DNA of 64,000 bases from the NCBI GenBank assembly GCA_040398465.1, contig JBBAUA010000015.1:7504-71503 (forward strand). Direction: 5' to 3'. The stretch's first letter is position 1. Each line of letters starts with the position of its first letter. The notes below the pieces were generated by a model. The model did no database searches. It had not been told where the DNA came from and worked only from the letters and a program-made list of their open reading frames with translations. The translations under genes and the position numbers were made by a program. Below, in pieces: positions 42,156 to 50,704 of the stretch. The stretch comes from UBA7672 sp040398465 (GTDB lineage Bacteria > Pseudomonadota > Alphaproteobacteria > Caulobacterales > Hyphomonadaceae).

Positions 42156-44510
42156 ATGTCCAGTTTCAACCGCAAGCTTGCGGGCGGCGCCGTTGCGTCG
42201 GTCCTCGCCCTGACGCTGGCCTTTGCCTGCGCGTTGCCCCCGGGAACGGCAGGCGGGTCGTCGACGGCTGAGGCATCGCGTGCGGCGACTTACGACGCGA
42301 CCGAGTGGATCTACTGGGGCGGAGACGCTGGCCAGACCCGGTACGCGCCGCTGAACCGGGTCAACCTCGAGACGGTCAACCGGCTCAAGATCGCCTGGCG
42401 CTGGACGGCGGATGCTTCGGGCGACGCCTCGTCCTCCAACTACAAGTCGACGCCCCTGCTCGACGATGGCGTTCTCTACATGCCGTGGGTCAACCATGGC
42501 ATGGCGGCGCTCGACGCAGGCACAGGCAAGACGCTCTGGACCTACGAGCCACAGCCGGCAGACATCGGAGGCCGCGGGGCTTCCCTGGCCGCACGGTCGC
42601 TCGCCTACTGGACGGACGGAACCGAGAAGCGGCTGTTTCACAATTCCTCCGACGGCCGCCTGATTGCGGTCGATGCCAGGACGGGCAAGGCGGCCACCGG
42701 CTTCGGCAGGAATGGGACCGTCAACCTGCGCGAAGGCGCGATCGAAGGCACTCCGGTTACTGATGTGAGTTCGGTGTCGCCTGCCCTCGTGGTTGGCGAC
42801 ATTGTGGTCGCCCAGATCATCGTGGGCGGTGGCCGCAACAAGGAGAGCGCGCCGGGCTATATCCGCGGCTACGACGTGCGGACCGGGAAGGAAGTCTGGC
42901 GGTTCGATCCCATCGCCAAGCCGGGCCAAACAGGCGCCGAGACGTGGCTCGAAGGCAGCAACCTCTATACCGGCGCCGGCGGCGCATGGGCGATGATGAG
43001 CGCTGACCCGGAGACGGGTTATCTCTACATCCCTCACGAAACGCCGACCAATGAGTTCTATGGCGGACAGCGTCCAGGGGACGGACTCTTCGGCGAGGCC
43101 ATCGTCTGTCTCGATGCGAAAACCGGCAAGCTGGTCTGGTACTATCAGATCGTGAAGCACGGCATCTGGGACTATGACCTGCCGGCAGCGCCGATCCTGA
43201 ACGAAGTGAAAAAGGACGGGAAGGTCATCAAGGCGGTGACTGTACTGACCAAGCAGGGCCTGACCTTTGTGTTCGACCGCAAGACCGGCGAGCCGGTCTG
43301 GCCGATCGAACAGCGCCAGGTCCCTAAATCGCCCATCCCGGGCGAGCGGGCGTCTCCGACGCAGCCCTTCCCCACCCTGCCAGAGCCCTTCCTGCGCCTC
43401 GGCTACAGCGAAGACGACCTGATCGACTTTACGCCCGCCCTTCGTGAAGAAGGCAAAAAGCTCGCATCGCAATACACCAAGGGTGAGCTCTACACCGCGC
43501 CGACCGAAATCACGGCGACCAACAAGGGAACGTGGCTCTTCCCTGGAACCGGCGGCGGCCCCAACTGGAACGGCGCGGCATGGGACCCAGACACCGGCAT
43601 GATGTACACGCCGCTGCGCCTGAAGCCGCAATTCGCCGGCCTCCGCAAGGGCGACCCCAAGACCACGAACATGCACTACTATGGCGGTGGCGGCGGCGCC
43701 CCGATCTCCGGGCCCCAGGGCTTGCCGATCATGAAGCCGCCGTACTCGATCGTCGTTGCGACCGACATGAACACGGGCAAGCACAAATGGCGCATCCCGA
43801 TCGGCGATGCCGATGACTCCGTGAAAAATCATCCGGCTCTGAAGGGGCTCGATCTCGACTTCAAGGCGATGGGCAAGTTCGACGTGCGCCCGGCGCCGCT
43901 TCTGACCAAGCAACTGCTGTTCCTGGGCGAGTCCGGCAACATCGGCGGTGGCTCGGGCGGGCCGATGTTCCGCGCCTATGACAAGCGCGACGGCAAGGTC
44001 GTGTGGGAGGCGGAGATGCCGACCCTCGTGACTGGCGCGCCGATGACTTACGAACTGAATGGCCGTCAGTATGTCGTGGTCGCCGTGTCGAAGCGTGGGG
44101 CTCCGGCGGAGCTGGTAGCGCTGACGCTGGATGGCGCAAGCGAAGCGGGAGCTGCGCCTGCTGGCGGAGTTCCGCTGGCTGCCGCGCCGCCGTCGATACG
44201 CGCCGCCGCCCTTGCAGTTTCTGCGACGCCGGATGAGCTGGCGCTTGGCAAGACGATGTTCGACCAGGCCTGCTCGATCTGCCATGGACCGAATGGAGCG
44301 GGCATCCCCGGCGGCAATGCTCCGCCGCTCGGCAACCGTACCGACTATCCGAACATCGCTCGCGTAATCGCCCAGGGCCAGGGCGAGATGCCGTCGCTGG
44401 CAGCCGCACTGACCAATCCGCAAATCGACGCCATCGCGAAGTATGTGGTGAAGACTCTTGGCCCGCAGCCTCGGCCGGCGGGCGGCCGGCCGCCGGGGAG
44501 CGAGGATTGA
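42156..44510 (+). CDS. PQQ-dependent dehydrogenase fused to C-terminal cytochrome c
   Basis: 784 aa. A signal peptide (about 1-32) is followed by an eight-bladed quinoprotein propeller (about 45-680) with repeated W-motifs such as ALDAGTGKTLW, AVDARTGK and CLDAKTGKLVWYYQ. The C-terminal cytochrome c (about 690-770) has CSICHGPNGAG as haem site and Met in GEMPSL as likely axial ligand. It oxidises an alcohol or aldose in the periplasm and passes electrons to the cytochrome chain. No vicinal Cys pair of classical methanol dehydrogenases was seen. A GGGAGGAG ribosome site precedes the ATG. No pqq biosynthesis genes lie nearby. The substrate is unknown. Confidence 0.9.
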   Translation: MSSFNRKLAGGAVASVLALTLAFACALPPGTAGGSSTAEASRAATYDATEWIYWGGDAGQTRYAPLNRVNLETVNRLKIAWRWTADASGDASSSNYKSTPLLDDGVLYMPWVNHGMAALDAGTGKTLWTYEPQPADIGGRGASLAARSLAYWTDGTEKRLFHNSSDGRLIAVDARTGKAATGFGRNGTVNLREGAIEGTPVTDVSSVSPALVVGDIVVAQIIVGGGRNKESAPGYIRGYDVRTGKEVWRFDPIAKPGQTGAETWLEGSNLYTGAGGAWAMMSADPETGYLYIPHETPTNEFYGGQRPGDGLFGEAIVCLDAKTGKLVWYYQIVKHGIWDYDLPAAPILNEVKKDGKVIKAVTVLTKQGLTFVFDRKTGEPVWPIEQRQVPKSPIPGERASPTQPFPTLPEPFLRLGYSEDDLIDFTPALREEGKKLASQYTKGELYTAPTEITATNKGTWLFPGTGGGPNWNGAAWDPDTGMMYTPLRLKPQFAGLRKGDPKTTNMHYYGGGGGAPISGPQGLPIMKPPYSIVVATDMNTGKHKWRIPIGDADDSVKNHPALKGLDLDFKAMGKFDVRPAPLLTKQLLFLGESGNIGGGSGGPMFRAYDKRDGKVVWEAEMPTLVTGAPMTYELNGRQYVVVAVSKRGAPAELVALTLDGASEAGAAPAGGVPLAAAPPSIRAAALAVSATPDELALGKTMFDQACSICHGPNGAGIPGGNAPPLGNRTDYPNIARVIAQGQGEMPSLAAALTNPQIDAIAKYVVKTLGPQPRPAGGRPPGSED

Positions 44511-44574
44511 GCCAGGAAGCGTCGGCCAAAAGTGTTGGAAAGTCAGGCATTCAACGCTGGTTGCCCTTACTGGA

Positions 44575-44600
44575 TCAGGCGCCTATAAGGGCGCTCCTGA
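44575..44600 (+). terminator. Bulged hairpin between the PQQ dehydrogenase gene and tRNA-Pro
   Basis: TCAGG (44575-44579) and CGCC (44580-44583) pair with GGCG (44589-44592) and CCTGA (44596-44600), leaving a small bulge. It lies about 65 bp after the dehydrogenase stop and 5 bp before the tRNA. It could end the upstream transcript or belong to the tRNA leader; no T-run. Confidence 0.3.
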
Positions 44601-44605
44601 ATTGG

Positions 44606-44683
44606 CGGAGCGTGGCGCAGCCCGGTTAGCGCACTAGTCTGGGGGACTAGGGGTCGTGGGTTCGAATCCCGCCGCTCCGACCA
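44606..44683 (+). tRNA. tRNA-Pro (GGG)
   Basis: A complete cloverleaf: acceptor CGGAGCG pairs with CGCTCCG, the T-arm contains GGTTCGAATCC-type sequence (GGGTTCGAATCCC), and the anticodon loop is CTGGGGG with anticodon GGG. CCA is encoded at 44681-44683. In alphaproteobacteria this tRNA commonly sits beside the merR-ihfA genes, as here. Confidence 0.95.
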
Positions 44684-44716
44684 TTCAGCTTCGGCAGACC
44701 GGTAACCGGTTTATCA

Positions 44717-44792
44717 GGGCGGTTAGCTCAGCTGGCAGAGCGCCTGCTTTACACGCAGGATGTCGGCGGTTCGATCCCGTCACCGCCCACCA
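44717..44792 (+). tRNA. tRNA-Val (TAC)
   Basis: Acceptor GGGCGGT pairs with ACCGCCC, the D-arm TAGCTCAGCTGGCAGAGC is normal, the anticodon stem CCTGC/GCAGG surrounds TTTACAC with anticodon TAC, and the T-arm is CGGTTCGATCCCG. CCA is encoded at 44790-44792. It lies 33 bp after tRNA-Pro, so both are probably one transcript. Confidence 0.95.
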
Positions 44793-44842
44793 GCCTTTGC
44801 ACTCCGTGCTTCGGTTCGGCATGCCGCTCCCGGAGCGAAGCC

Positions 44843-45394
44843 TCAGGCCGCCGCACGGACCGCATCGAGGCGCAGTTTCAGGTTTGTGAGATCGGCCAGC
44901 AGGGATTCGAGGCGCGATTTCGCTGTTGGTGGGGGCTGACCCTCCTGCGCGTGGAAGTCGCCGCGCTCAACGGCATCCCGTACCGCGTCCTGCAGGTCGC
45001 GCACGGAGGCGCCGCTGTCGGCGTTGATTGCCACGTCGCCCTGCCCTTCGCCCTCGCCGACCTCAACCGCCCCCGGTTCCTCGCCCAGCACCTTGATGGC
45101 GCCGCGAATGGTCAGCCCTTGGACATGCAGCAGATTCTGAAGCTGGCGCAACATCTCCATGTCTTCGGGGCGATAGTAGCGACGGCCATCGGGGCGCTTC
45201 AGCGGGCGGAGGTTGTCAAACTTCGTTTCCCAGAACCGCAGCACGTGCGTCTTGAGGCCAAGCTCCATGGCGGCTTCGCCAATCGTGCGGAAAGCTTCAG
45301 CGCTCTTCTCGAAGATGGCCTCAGACTCCGCCTCTGCGCAGTCGGACTCATGATCCGACTCTGGCGGCAGTTCGGCCTGCGATGTGTTGGACAT
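44843..45394 (-). CDS. MerR-family transcriptional regulator
   Basis: 183 aa from ATG 45392-45394 (longer in-frame sequence upstream is a shadow of ihfA). An acidic N-terminal tail precedes the MerR helix-turn-helix AFRTIGEAAMELGLKTHVLRFWETKF and the wing LKRPDGRRYYRPEDME, then a dimerisation helix RLESLLADLTNLKLRLDAV at the C-terminus. No effector Cys. Its start overlaps the ihfA stop by 1 nt. It is the standard companion of ihfA in alphaproteobacteria; targets are unknown. Confidence 0.9.
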   Translation of the reverse strand: MSNTSQAELPPESDHESDCAEAESEAIFEKSAEAFRTIGEAAMELGLKTHVLRFWETKFDNLRPLKRPDGRRYYRPEDMEMLRQLQNLLHVQGLTIRGAIKVLGEEPGAVEVGEGEGQGDVAINADSGASVRDLQDAVRDAVERGDFHAQEGQPPPTAKSRLESLLADLTNLKLRLDAVRAAA

Positions 45395-45705
45395 CAGTCT
45401 CTCCGGGTCGTCATCGCTGCTTCGACCCTCTGCCGCAACAGCGGAGAGGGTTTGAACGACACCACCCGTCTTGCAGAAATCGGAGCCTCTTCGCCGGTCT
45501 TGGGATTGCGACCGACGCGGGCTTTCTTCCGACGCACAACAAAATTGCCGAAACGCGCGAATTTCACATCCTCGTCGCGTTCGAGTTCGGAGCACACAAG
45601 TTCGAGCACGCGCTCGAGGAAGTTGCTCGAATCCTGTTTGGTTAGACCGACCTTTTGGACGAGGCGATCCACGATGTCTGCGCGTGTGAGTGTGTTCTCG
45701 GGCAC
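45394..45705 (-). CDS. ihfA: Integration host factor alpha subunit
   Basis: 103 aa from GTG 45703-45705, with GGAG 8 bp upstream. The HU/IHF fold is complete: TLTRADIVDRLVQKVGLTK, FARFGNFVVRRKKARVGRNPKTGE (DNA-wrapping arm with the intercalating Pro) and SFKPSPLLRQRV. IHF bends DNA at recombination, replication and promoter sites. Upstream in-frame codons to 45774 were rejected for lack of conservation. 137 bp separate it from fabH. Confidence 0.93.
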   Translation of the reverse strand: MPENTLTRADIVDRLVQKVGLTKQDSSNFLERVLELVCSELERDEDVKFARFGNFVVRRKKARVGRNPKTGEEAPISARRVVSFKPSPLLRQRVEAAMTTRRD

Positions 45706-45842
45706 TGCGGCGACTCCGATGTTGATGCAAAGCCTAGCCTCAGGAATCCGGGATGTTAAGGGCCAGATTCCCAAATCCCGAACAATTTCATCCGTTTACG
45801 GGTTGTTAGGCAATGACGCTCGCCGCAACGATTTCAGCCGGA

Positions 45843-46817
45843 TTAAACGCGGATCAACGCCGATCCCCATGCGAGCCCACCGCCGATCGCCTCGATCAGG
45901 ACCAGATCGCCCGGCTTGACCCGGCCATCCTCTGTGGCCGCGGCCAGCGCCAGCGGCACGGAGGCAGCTGAGGTATTCCCATGCTCTGCAACCGTGGAGA
46001 CCACCTTGTGCTCGTCAAGCCCGAGCCTCTCGGCCACGGCCGAGAGGATGCGCTGGTTGGCCTGGTGGGGCACGAACCAGTCGATGTCGCTGATCTGCAG
46101 TCCGGCCTGACCCACGGCCGCGCGGACGCTTTCGGAGATCTTGCCGACCGCGTGCTTGAACACTTGGTTGCCGACCATGCGGAGGTGGCCGACGGTCTGC
46201 GTGGTCGACGGGCCGCCATCGACGTACAGCAGGTCCCTGAAGCGGCCGTCGGTGCGCAGGTGGATGCCCTTCACGCCACGATCGCCGGCCTGTGACTTCG
46301 GCTGGCGTTCCAGCACGACCGCGCCGGCGCCGTCGCCGAACAGCACGCAGGTCGAGCGGTCCGACCAGTCGAGGATGCGCGAGAATGTCTCTGCGCCGAT
46401 GACCAGCGCCCGCTCGAACTGGCCGCGGACGAGGAAGTTGTCGGCGGTCGCGATGGCGAACACGAACCCCGAGCACACGGCCTGGAGGTCGAATCCGGCG
46501 CCGCGTGTGATGCCGAGCTTCTGCTGGATGATCGTGGCGGTGGACGGGAACGTGTAGTCGGGCGTCGCGGTGGCGACGACGATCAGGTCTATGTCGTCAG
46601 GCGTCAGGCCCGCGGCGTCCAGCGCCTTGCGGGCGGCGATGGCGCCGAGATCCGAAGTCGTCTCGCCATCGGCTGCAATGTGGCGTTTGCGGATGCCGGT
46701 GCGCGCCGCGATCCATTCATCAGTTGTATCGACCATCTTCGCGAGGTCATCGTTGGTCAGCACCTTGCTGGGAAGGTGCCCCCCGACGCCACGTACAACG
46801 GAAACGAACTCGGTCAA
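45843..46817 (-). CDS. fabH: 3-oxoacyl-ACP synthase III
   Basis: 324 aa. KAS III condenses acetyl-CoA with malonyl-ACP to begin fatty acid synthesis. The Cys-His-Asn triad is visible: Cys115 (QAVCSGFVFA), His in WFVPHQANQRI and Asn in EHGNTSAASVPLAL. The nucleotide/CoA Arg and Trp region DTTDEWIAARTGIRKRH is present. It starts 12 bp after plsX on the same strand. Confidence 0.95.
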   Translation of the reverse strand: MTEFVSVVRGVGGHLPSKVLTNDDLAKMVDTTDEWIAARTGIRKRHIAADGETTSDLGAIAARKALDAAGLTPDDIDLIVVATATPDYTFPSTATIIQQKLGITRGAGFDLQAVCSGFVFAIATADNFLVRGQFERALVIGAETFSRILDWSDRSTCVLFGDGAGAVVLERQPKSQAGDRGVKGIHLRTDGRFRDLLYVDGGPSTTQTVGHLRMVGNQVFKHAVGKISESVRAAVGQAGLQISDIDWFVPHQANQRILSAVAERLGLDEHKVVSTVAEHGNTSAASVPLALAAATEDGRVKPGDLVLIEAIGGGLAWGSALIRV

Positions 46818-46829
46818 GTGGATGTCCTG

Positions 46830-47885
46830 TTACTGCACGGCCTGTTCGGCCGGAGAGGGAGGCGGCTGAGCGGGCGCGAGGCGACGGAGATTCTCCTCCA
46901 CCTCTGCCCGGAAGCTGCTCTCACCCATGCCCGCCGCCACCTTGATGGCCTGGGCGAACCCAACCGCATCCGTGCCGCCATGGCTTTTCACCACGACGCC
47001 ATTTAGACCGATGAACACGCCGCCATTCACCTTGCGCGGGTCCATCTTGCTCCGGAACTGCTTCAGCGCCGGCATCGCCAGCGCGGCGCCGAGCATGGCG
47101 ATCGGGCCGGACTTGAACGCGTCCTTCAACATGTCCGAGATCATTCGTGCGATGCCCTCGGCGGTCTTGATGGCGATGTTGCCCGTGAAGCCATCGGTGA
47201 CGATCACGTCAATGTCGGCCGAGCCGATCTTGTCGGCTTCGATGTAGCCGCGGAAATCGAAAGGCAGGTTTGAGGTTCGGATCATGCGGGCCGCCTCGCG
47301 GATCGACTCGTGACCCTTGAGTTCTTCCTCGCCGATGTTCAGCAGGGCGACTTTCGGATTCTTGACACCGTTGACCGCGCGAGCGAACGCCACGCCCATG
47401 ATGGCGAATTCAACAAGCTGTCCAGCGTCGGCGGCGATGTCGGCGCCCAGATCGAGCATGGCGGTGACGCCCTTGCGCGTCGGCCAGCTGGCCACGAGCG
47501 CTGGGCGATGCACGCCTTCCACCTTGCGGAGGATGAACATCGACAGCGCCATCAGGGCGCCGGTGTTGCCGGCGGAAACTGCGGCGACCGCCTCGCCGCT
47601 CTTCACGGACTCGATGGCGTTCCACATCGACGTGCCCTTGCCCTGCCGCAGCATCTGGCTCGGCTTGGCGTCCATCGCCACGCTCTTGTCGGTGTGACGG
47701 ATGGTGACGCGCGGCGCGGCCGTGGGCGCCTTCTCCAGCAAGGGCTTCAGCTGGGCTTCGTCGCCATGGATGAGGAAGCGAAGATTTGCGTGAGACTGGG
47801 CAAACCGCTCCAGCCCCTCCACGACAATGCGGGGCGCGTGGTCGCCGCCCATCCCGTCGATGGATATGAACTTCACGTCAGCCAT
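46830..47885 (-). CDS. plsX: Phosphate acyltransferase PlsX
   Basis: 351 aa from ATG 47883-47885; a longer in-frame start at 47942 gives unconserved residues. PlsX motifs: ISIDGMGGDHAPRIVV, AVSAGNTGALMALSM, ALLNIGEEELKG and IVTDGFTGNIAIKTAEG. It forms acyl-phosphate from acyl-ACP for phospholipid synthesis. The DUF177 gene that usually lies upstream of plsX in alphaproteobacteria is absent from the 151-bp gap before it. Confidence 0.95.
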   Translation of the reverse strand: MADVKFISIDGMGGDHAPRIVVEGLERFAQSHANLRFLIHGDEAQLKPLLEKAPTAAPRVTIRHTDKSVAMDAKPSQMLRQGKGTSMWNAIESVKSGEAVAAVSAGNTGALMALSMFILRKVEGVHRPALVASWPTRKGVTAMLDLGADIAADAGQLVEFAIMGVAFARAVNGVKNPKVALLNIGEEELKGHESIREAARMIRTSNLPFDFRGYIEADKIGSADIDVIVTDGFTGNIAIKTAEGIARMISDMLKDAFKSGPIAMLGAALAMPALKQFRSKMDPRKVNGGVFIGLNGVVVKSHGGTDAVGFAQAIKVAAGMGESSFRAEVEENLRRLAPAQPPPSPAEQAVQ

Positions 47886-48036
47886 GTCCGCCGGGGCGCT
47901 CCAACATGGCGGATGCGGCCGGAATCGGCCCAATCCAACCATGACTCGTTGGGTCTAATACCACGAGCGGGTGGAGGTAACAGGCCCCTCCGGACGCGTC
48001 GCTGCGACATCGTCCACTGCCCTTTTCCGGCGGGAA

Positions 48037-48564
48037 TCAGGGCAGCCGGGGCCAGTTCAATTCCCCGGACAGCAGCTGGGCGTCGGTGTGGCGCCTCAAC
48101 GTGTCCTCGACCGCCCGCACATAGCGCACAAACCGCCCGGCCTGGGGTTCGGCCACGCCCAGGTTGCGCATGAGAGAATGTTGCAGGTCTACATCGGAGA
48201 CCCCGTCGGCCAACGCGTCGTCATAGGCCTTGGCCCGTCCGTAGAAGGCCTCGCCCATCTTCCGGATCTTCTTGCCGACGCTCAGGTCGCCCGTGCCGAT
48301 ATCGCGCAGGGCTTCGTCGAATCCATCGAACAGGGCGTCGAAAACCTCCTGCGAGAGCGCTTTTCCAGCCTGCCCGGCTTCCCGCAAGCGGCGAAAAACG
48401 AGGGTACCGTGCAGGCAGGTCATCTCGAAACGGCCGGAAAAGTTGTCGCGGGCGCCGCCCTCGAAATAGAAGTCGGGGCGTAGAGCCTGCGCCTGGATGG
48501 ACTGGTGCAGCTTATCAACCGCCCAGCGATTTTTCTTGGGTTGGAACCAGTTGCCGAGCGCCAT
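48037..48564 (-). CDS. Ubiquinol-cytochrome c chaperone (CBP3/UQCC1 family)
   Basis: 175 aa. The family core is visible: RPDFYFEGGARDNFSGRF, FEMTCLHGTLVFRRLRE, QEVFDALFDGFDEALRDIGTGD and FYGRAKAYDDAL. The mitochondrial homologue assists cytochrome b assembly in complex III; the bacterial role is inferred from that. Divergent from bamE. Confidence 0.92.
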   Translation of the reverse strand: MALGNWFQPKKNRWAVDKLHQSIQAQALRPDFYFEGGARDNFSGRFEMTCLHGTLVFRRLREAGQAGKALSQEVFDALFDGFDEALRDIGTGDLSVGKKIRKMGEAFYGRAKAYDDALADGVSDVDLQHSLMRNLGVAEPQAGRFVRYVRAVEDTLRRHTDAQLLSGELNWPRLP

Positions 48565-48701
48565 TCACGTCCTCCAGACGAGGGCCGACCCTAGCAGGGT
48601 TCGCGCGGGGTGGAAGTTGCTGACGATATGGAGGCGCCAGCCAGCCTTGCCAAGCTGCGCGGGCTGCCTGTACCTACCCCACTGGTTCCGGAGTTTTCTG
48701 C

Positions 48702-49241
48702 ATGGCCCTGAAGCGTACCCGGCTCGGCCTTCTTGTTGCGACCGTGGCCGCAGCCACCGTGATGGCCGGTTGCACCGCCACGCGCGACTTCCATGGCTAT
48801 GTGCCCGACCAGGCTTTCCCGGAAGACGTGAAGCCGGATGTCGATACCCGGTCGACCGTCCTCGCACGCCTCGGGACCCCGTCCACGACTTCGCTCTTCA
48901 ACCAGGCCGGCGAAGCCAAGGTCGCGCCCGGCAAGGAGCAGCTCTGGGTCTACATGTCCTCGACCCGCGAACTGCTGGCCTTCTACTATCCCAAGGTGGT
49001 GCAACGCTCGATCATCGCCATCCAGTTCGACGAGGAGGACGTCGTCTCCGACGTGCTCATCTATGACGCTGAGGATGGTCGCGTTCTCGACTACTCCTCG
49101 CGCATCACACCGACGCGCGGCCGCGAGCTCGGAATTCTCGAGCAGCTGTTCGGTACGCTCGGCAGCCTGCGGAACCAGCTGCCCGGCATGCAGAATCCGG
49201 ACAACCGTCAGCCCGGCGACAACCCCGGCGGCCGGCAGTAG
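48702..49241 (+). CDS. bamE: Outer membrane protein assembly factor BamE (SmpA/OmlA)
   Basis: 179 aa lipoprotein. Signal peptide with lipobox VMAGC (Cys24), then the BamE fold: HGYVPDQAFPEDVKPDVDTRSTVLARLG, ELLAFYYPKVVQRSIIAIQFDEE and the strand DGRVLDYSSRITPTRGRELG. It stabilises the BAM complex. The C-terminal 40 residues are Gly/Pro/Asn-rich. Divergent from the UQCC chaperone gene, an arrangement common in alphaproteobacteria. Confidence 0.92.
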   Translation: MALKRTRLGLLVATVAAATVMAGCTATRDFHGYVPDQAFPEDVKPDVDTRSTVLARLGTPSTTSLFNQAGEAKVAPGKEQLWVYMSSTRELLAFYYPKVVQRSIIAIQFDEEDVVSDVLIYDAEDGRVLDYSSRITPTRGRELGILEQLFGTLGSLRNQLPGMQNPDNRQPGDNPGGRQ

Positions 49242-49248
49242 TTTTCGA

Positions 49249-49698
49249 TCAGGTACGGCTGGCGATCTGCGTGAAGGTCATCGTGACCAGCGCATCCGTT
49301 TCGCCGACGACGCCGTTGGCCGCTTTCAGGCATTCGGCGGCGGCGACCTTCTCGTCCAGCTTCTTGAAGTCGCCCTTGGCGTGAAAGCTGATCTTGTGTG
49401 ACGTCTTGACGATGGCGTCGCGGATGAAGTGCTGCTGCTCGCGATACTTCCAGACATCCTTGCCAGGGCCGGCAAGCATGCGGGCGCTGATGAAAAGGTA
49501 GTTCTTCAGCTTCCGCTTTTCGTCGAACACCGGAAACACCATGCCGCCCAGCTCAACCGAGCGGGCGACCTCGGCCTCGCTCGTTTCACCGGGCGCCGCT
49601 GCATGGTCCTGCGCGTTAGCAGGCGCAGCCGCGGCGACTGCCACGGCGGCGGTGGTCAATGAGGCGGCGGCGAGGAGGTCACGACGGGAGATACGCAT
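49249..49698 (-). CDS. Exported protein of unknown function, Tat-like signal
   Basis: 149 aa. The N-terminus has RISRRDLLAAASL, a twin-arginine motif, then a hydrophobic run and an Ala cleavage region near residue 29 (ANAQD). The mature part contains GGMVFPVFDEKRKLKNYLFISARML and a helical second half with one Cys. The segment recalls the C-terminal region of FliL-like proteins, but the resemblance is too weak to name it. Convergent with bamE, 36 bp after thiL on the opposite side. Confidence 0.7.
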   Translation of the reverse strand: MRISRRDLLAAASLTTAAVAVAAAAPANAQDHAAAPGETSEAEVARSVELGGMVFPVFDEKRKLKNYLFISARMLAGPGKDVWKYREQQHFIRDAIVKTSHKISFHAKGDFKKLDEKVAAAECLKAANGVVGETDALVTMTFTQIASRT

Positions 49699-49733
49699 TG
49701 CGCTAGTCTGCCGCGCAATGGTTTAGGCTGCGT

Positions 49734-50699
49734 TTACGATTGGGCCAGATCGCGGAAATGCCGCCAGCCGGCTGCATTGAACTCCAGCGGCTGTTTGTCG
49801 GCGTCGAGGACGAAGACACCCTCGCCCGCCGTGACGACACCGATGCGTGTGATCTTGGAGCCGCTGCTTCGCATCGCCTTTCGTGCAGCCTGCGGGACAG
49901 TGAAGAGGGTCTGATAGTCATCTCCACCGGTCAGCAGGTCGCGCAGGTCGACCTTGCCGTTCTCGACATAGTGGCTGGCCGTTGCGCTCAGCGGCACGAG
50001 CGACGCCCCGATCAGCAGACGCACGGACGAGGCCTCGGCGATGTGGCCTGCGTCCGCCACCAGGCCGTCGGAGACGTCGATGCTGGCGCTGGCGCGGGCG
50101 GCGATGAGATCAGCGAAGGCAAGGCGTGGGGGCTCGGGAACGCGGTAGCGGGAGACGAGCTGGTTCTGCGCCTCAGCGATCAGGGGGCCGAGCGCGCCGG
50201 TGGCCGCCTGCAGGCCGAGCCAGCTGTCGCCGATGTCGCCGGTGACCCAGATGTCCTCGCCTGGCTTCGCGCCGGAGCGCCGGACCGGGCCGCGGCTGCC
50301 GACATTTCCAAGCAGGGTGAGCGACAGCGTGAGCGGCCCGTCGGTGGATGTGGTGTCGCCGCCGACGAGGTGCGCGCCCCAGCGTTCCAGGTCCTTTCCC
50401 AGGCCGCGCGCGAAGTCTTCGAGCTGTTCGTGCGGGCGGCTTTTCGGCCAGACCAGCGCGAGCAACGCCGCATCGGGTTTTCCGCCCTTGGCGATGATGT
50501 CCGAGACATTCACACGGACCAGCTTTTGCGCGACCGTTTCGAGCGGATCGTCGGGCAGGAAGTGGATGCCTTCGACGATGGCGTCCTTTGTGACGATCAG
50601 GCCGGGCGCGATTTCGGCGACGTCGTCGCGCAGATCAGCGGCGCCGGGTGAAATGACGAGTGGGGCGAAGTAACGCCGGATGAGGTCGAACTCATCCAT
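49734..50699 (-). CDS. thiL: Thiamine-monophosphate kinase
   Basis: 321 aa AIR-synthase-fold kinase that phosphorylates TMP to TPP. Motifs: ELRDDVAEI-type opening (ADLRDDVAEIAPG), VRVNVSDIIAKGGKPDAAL, LVGGDTTSTDGPLTLSLTL, IDVSDGLVADAGHIAEAS and LTGGDDYQTLFTV. The last of a seven-gene minus-strand run from nrdR; it starts 5 bp after nusB. Its downstream neighbour is the exported protein. Confidence 0.94.
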   Translation of the reverse strand: MDEFDLIRRYFAPLVISPGAADLRDDVAEIAPGLIVTKDAIVEGIHFLPDDPLETVAQKLVRVNVSDIIAKGGKPDAALLALVWPKSRPHEQLEDFARGLGKDLERWGAHLVGGDTTSTDGPLTLSLTLLGNVGSRGPVRRSGAKPGEDIWVTGDIGDSWLGLQAATGALGPLIAEAQNQLVSRYRVPEPPRLAFADLIAARASASIDVSDGLVADAGHIAEASSVRLLIGASLVPLSATASHYVENGKVDLRDLLTGGDDYQTLFTVPQAARKAMRSSGSKITRIGVVTAGEGVFVLDADKQPLEFNAAGWRHFRDLAQS

Positions 50700-50704
50700 C
50701 GTGG

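Noticed and set aside
42129..44423. Very long open frame (764 codons) on the minus strand opposite the PQQ dehydrogenase gene
   Set aside because: It mirrors a high-GC coding region in the antisense frame. The peptide has no recognisable domain, whereas the plus-strand protein is clearly a quinoprotein.
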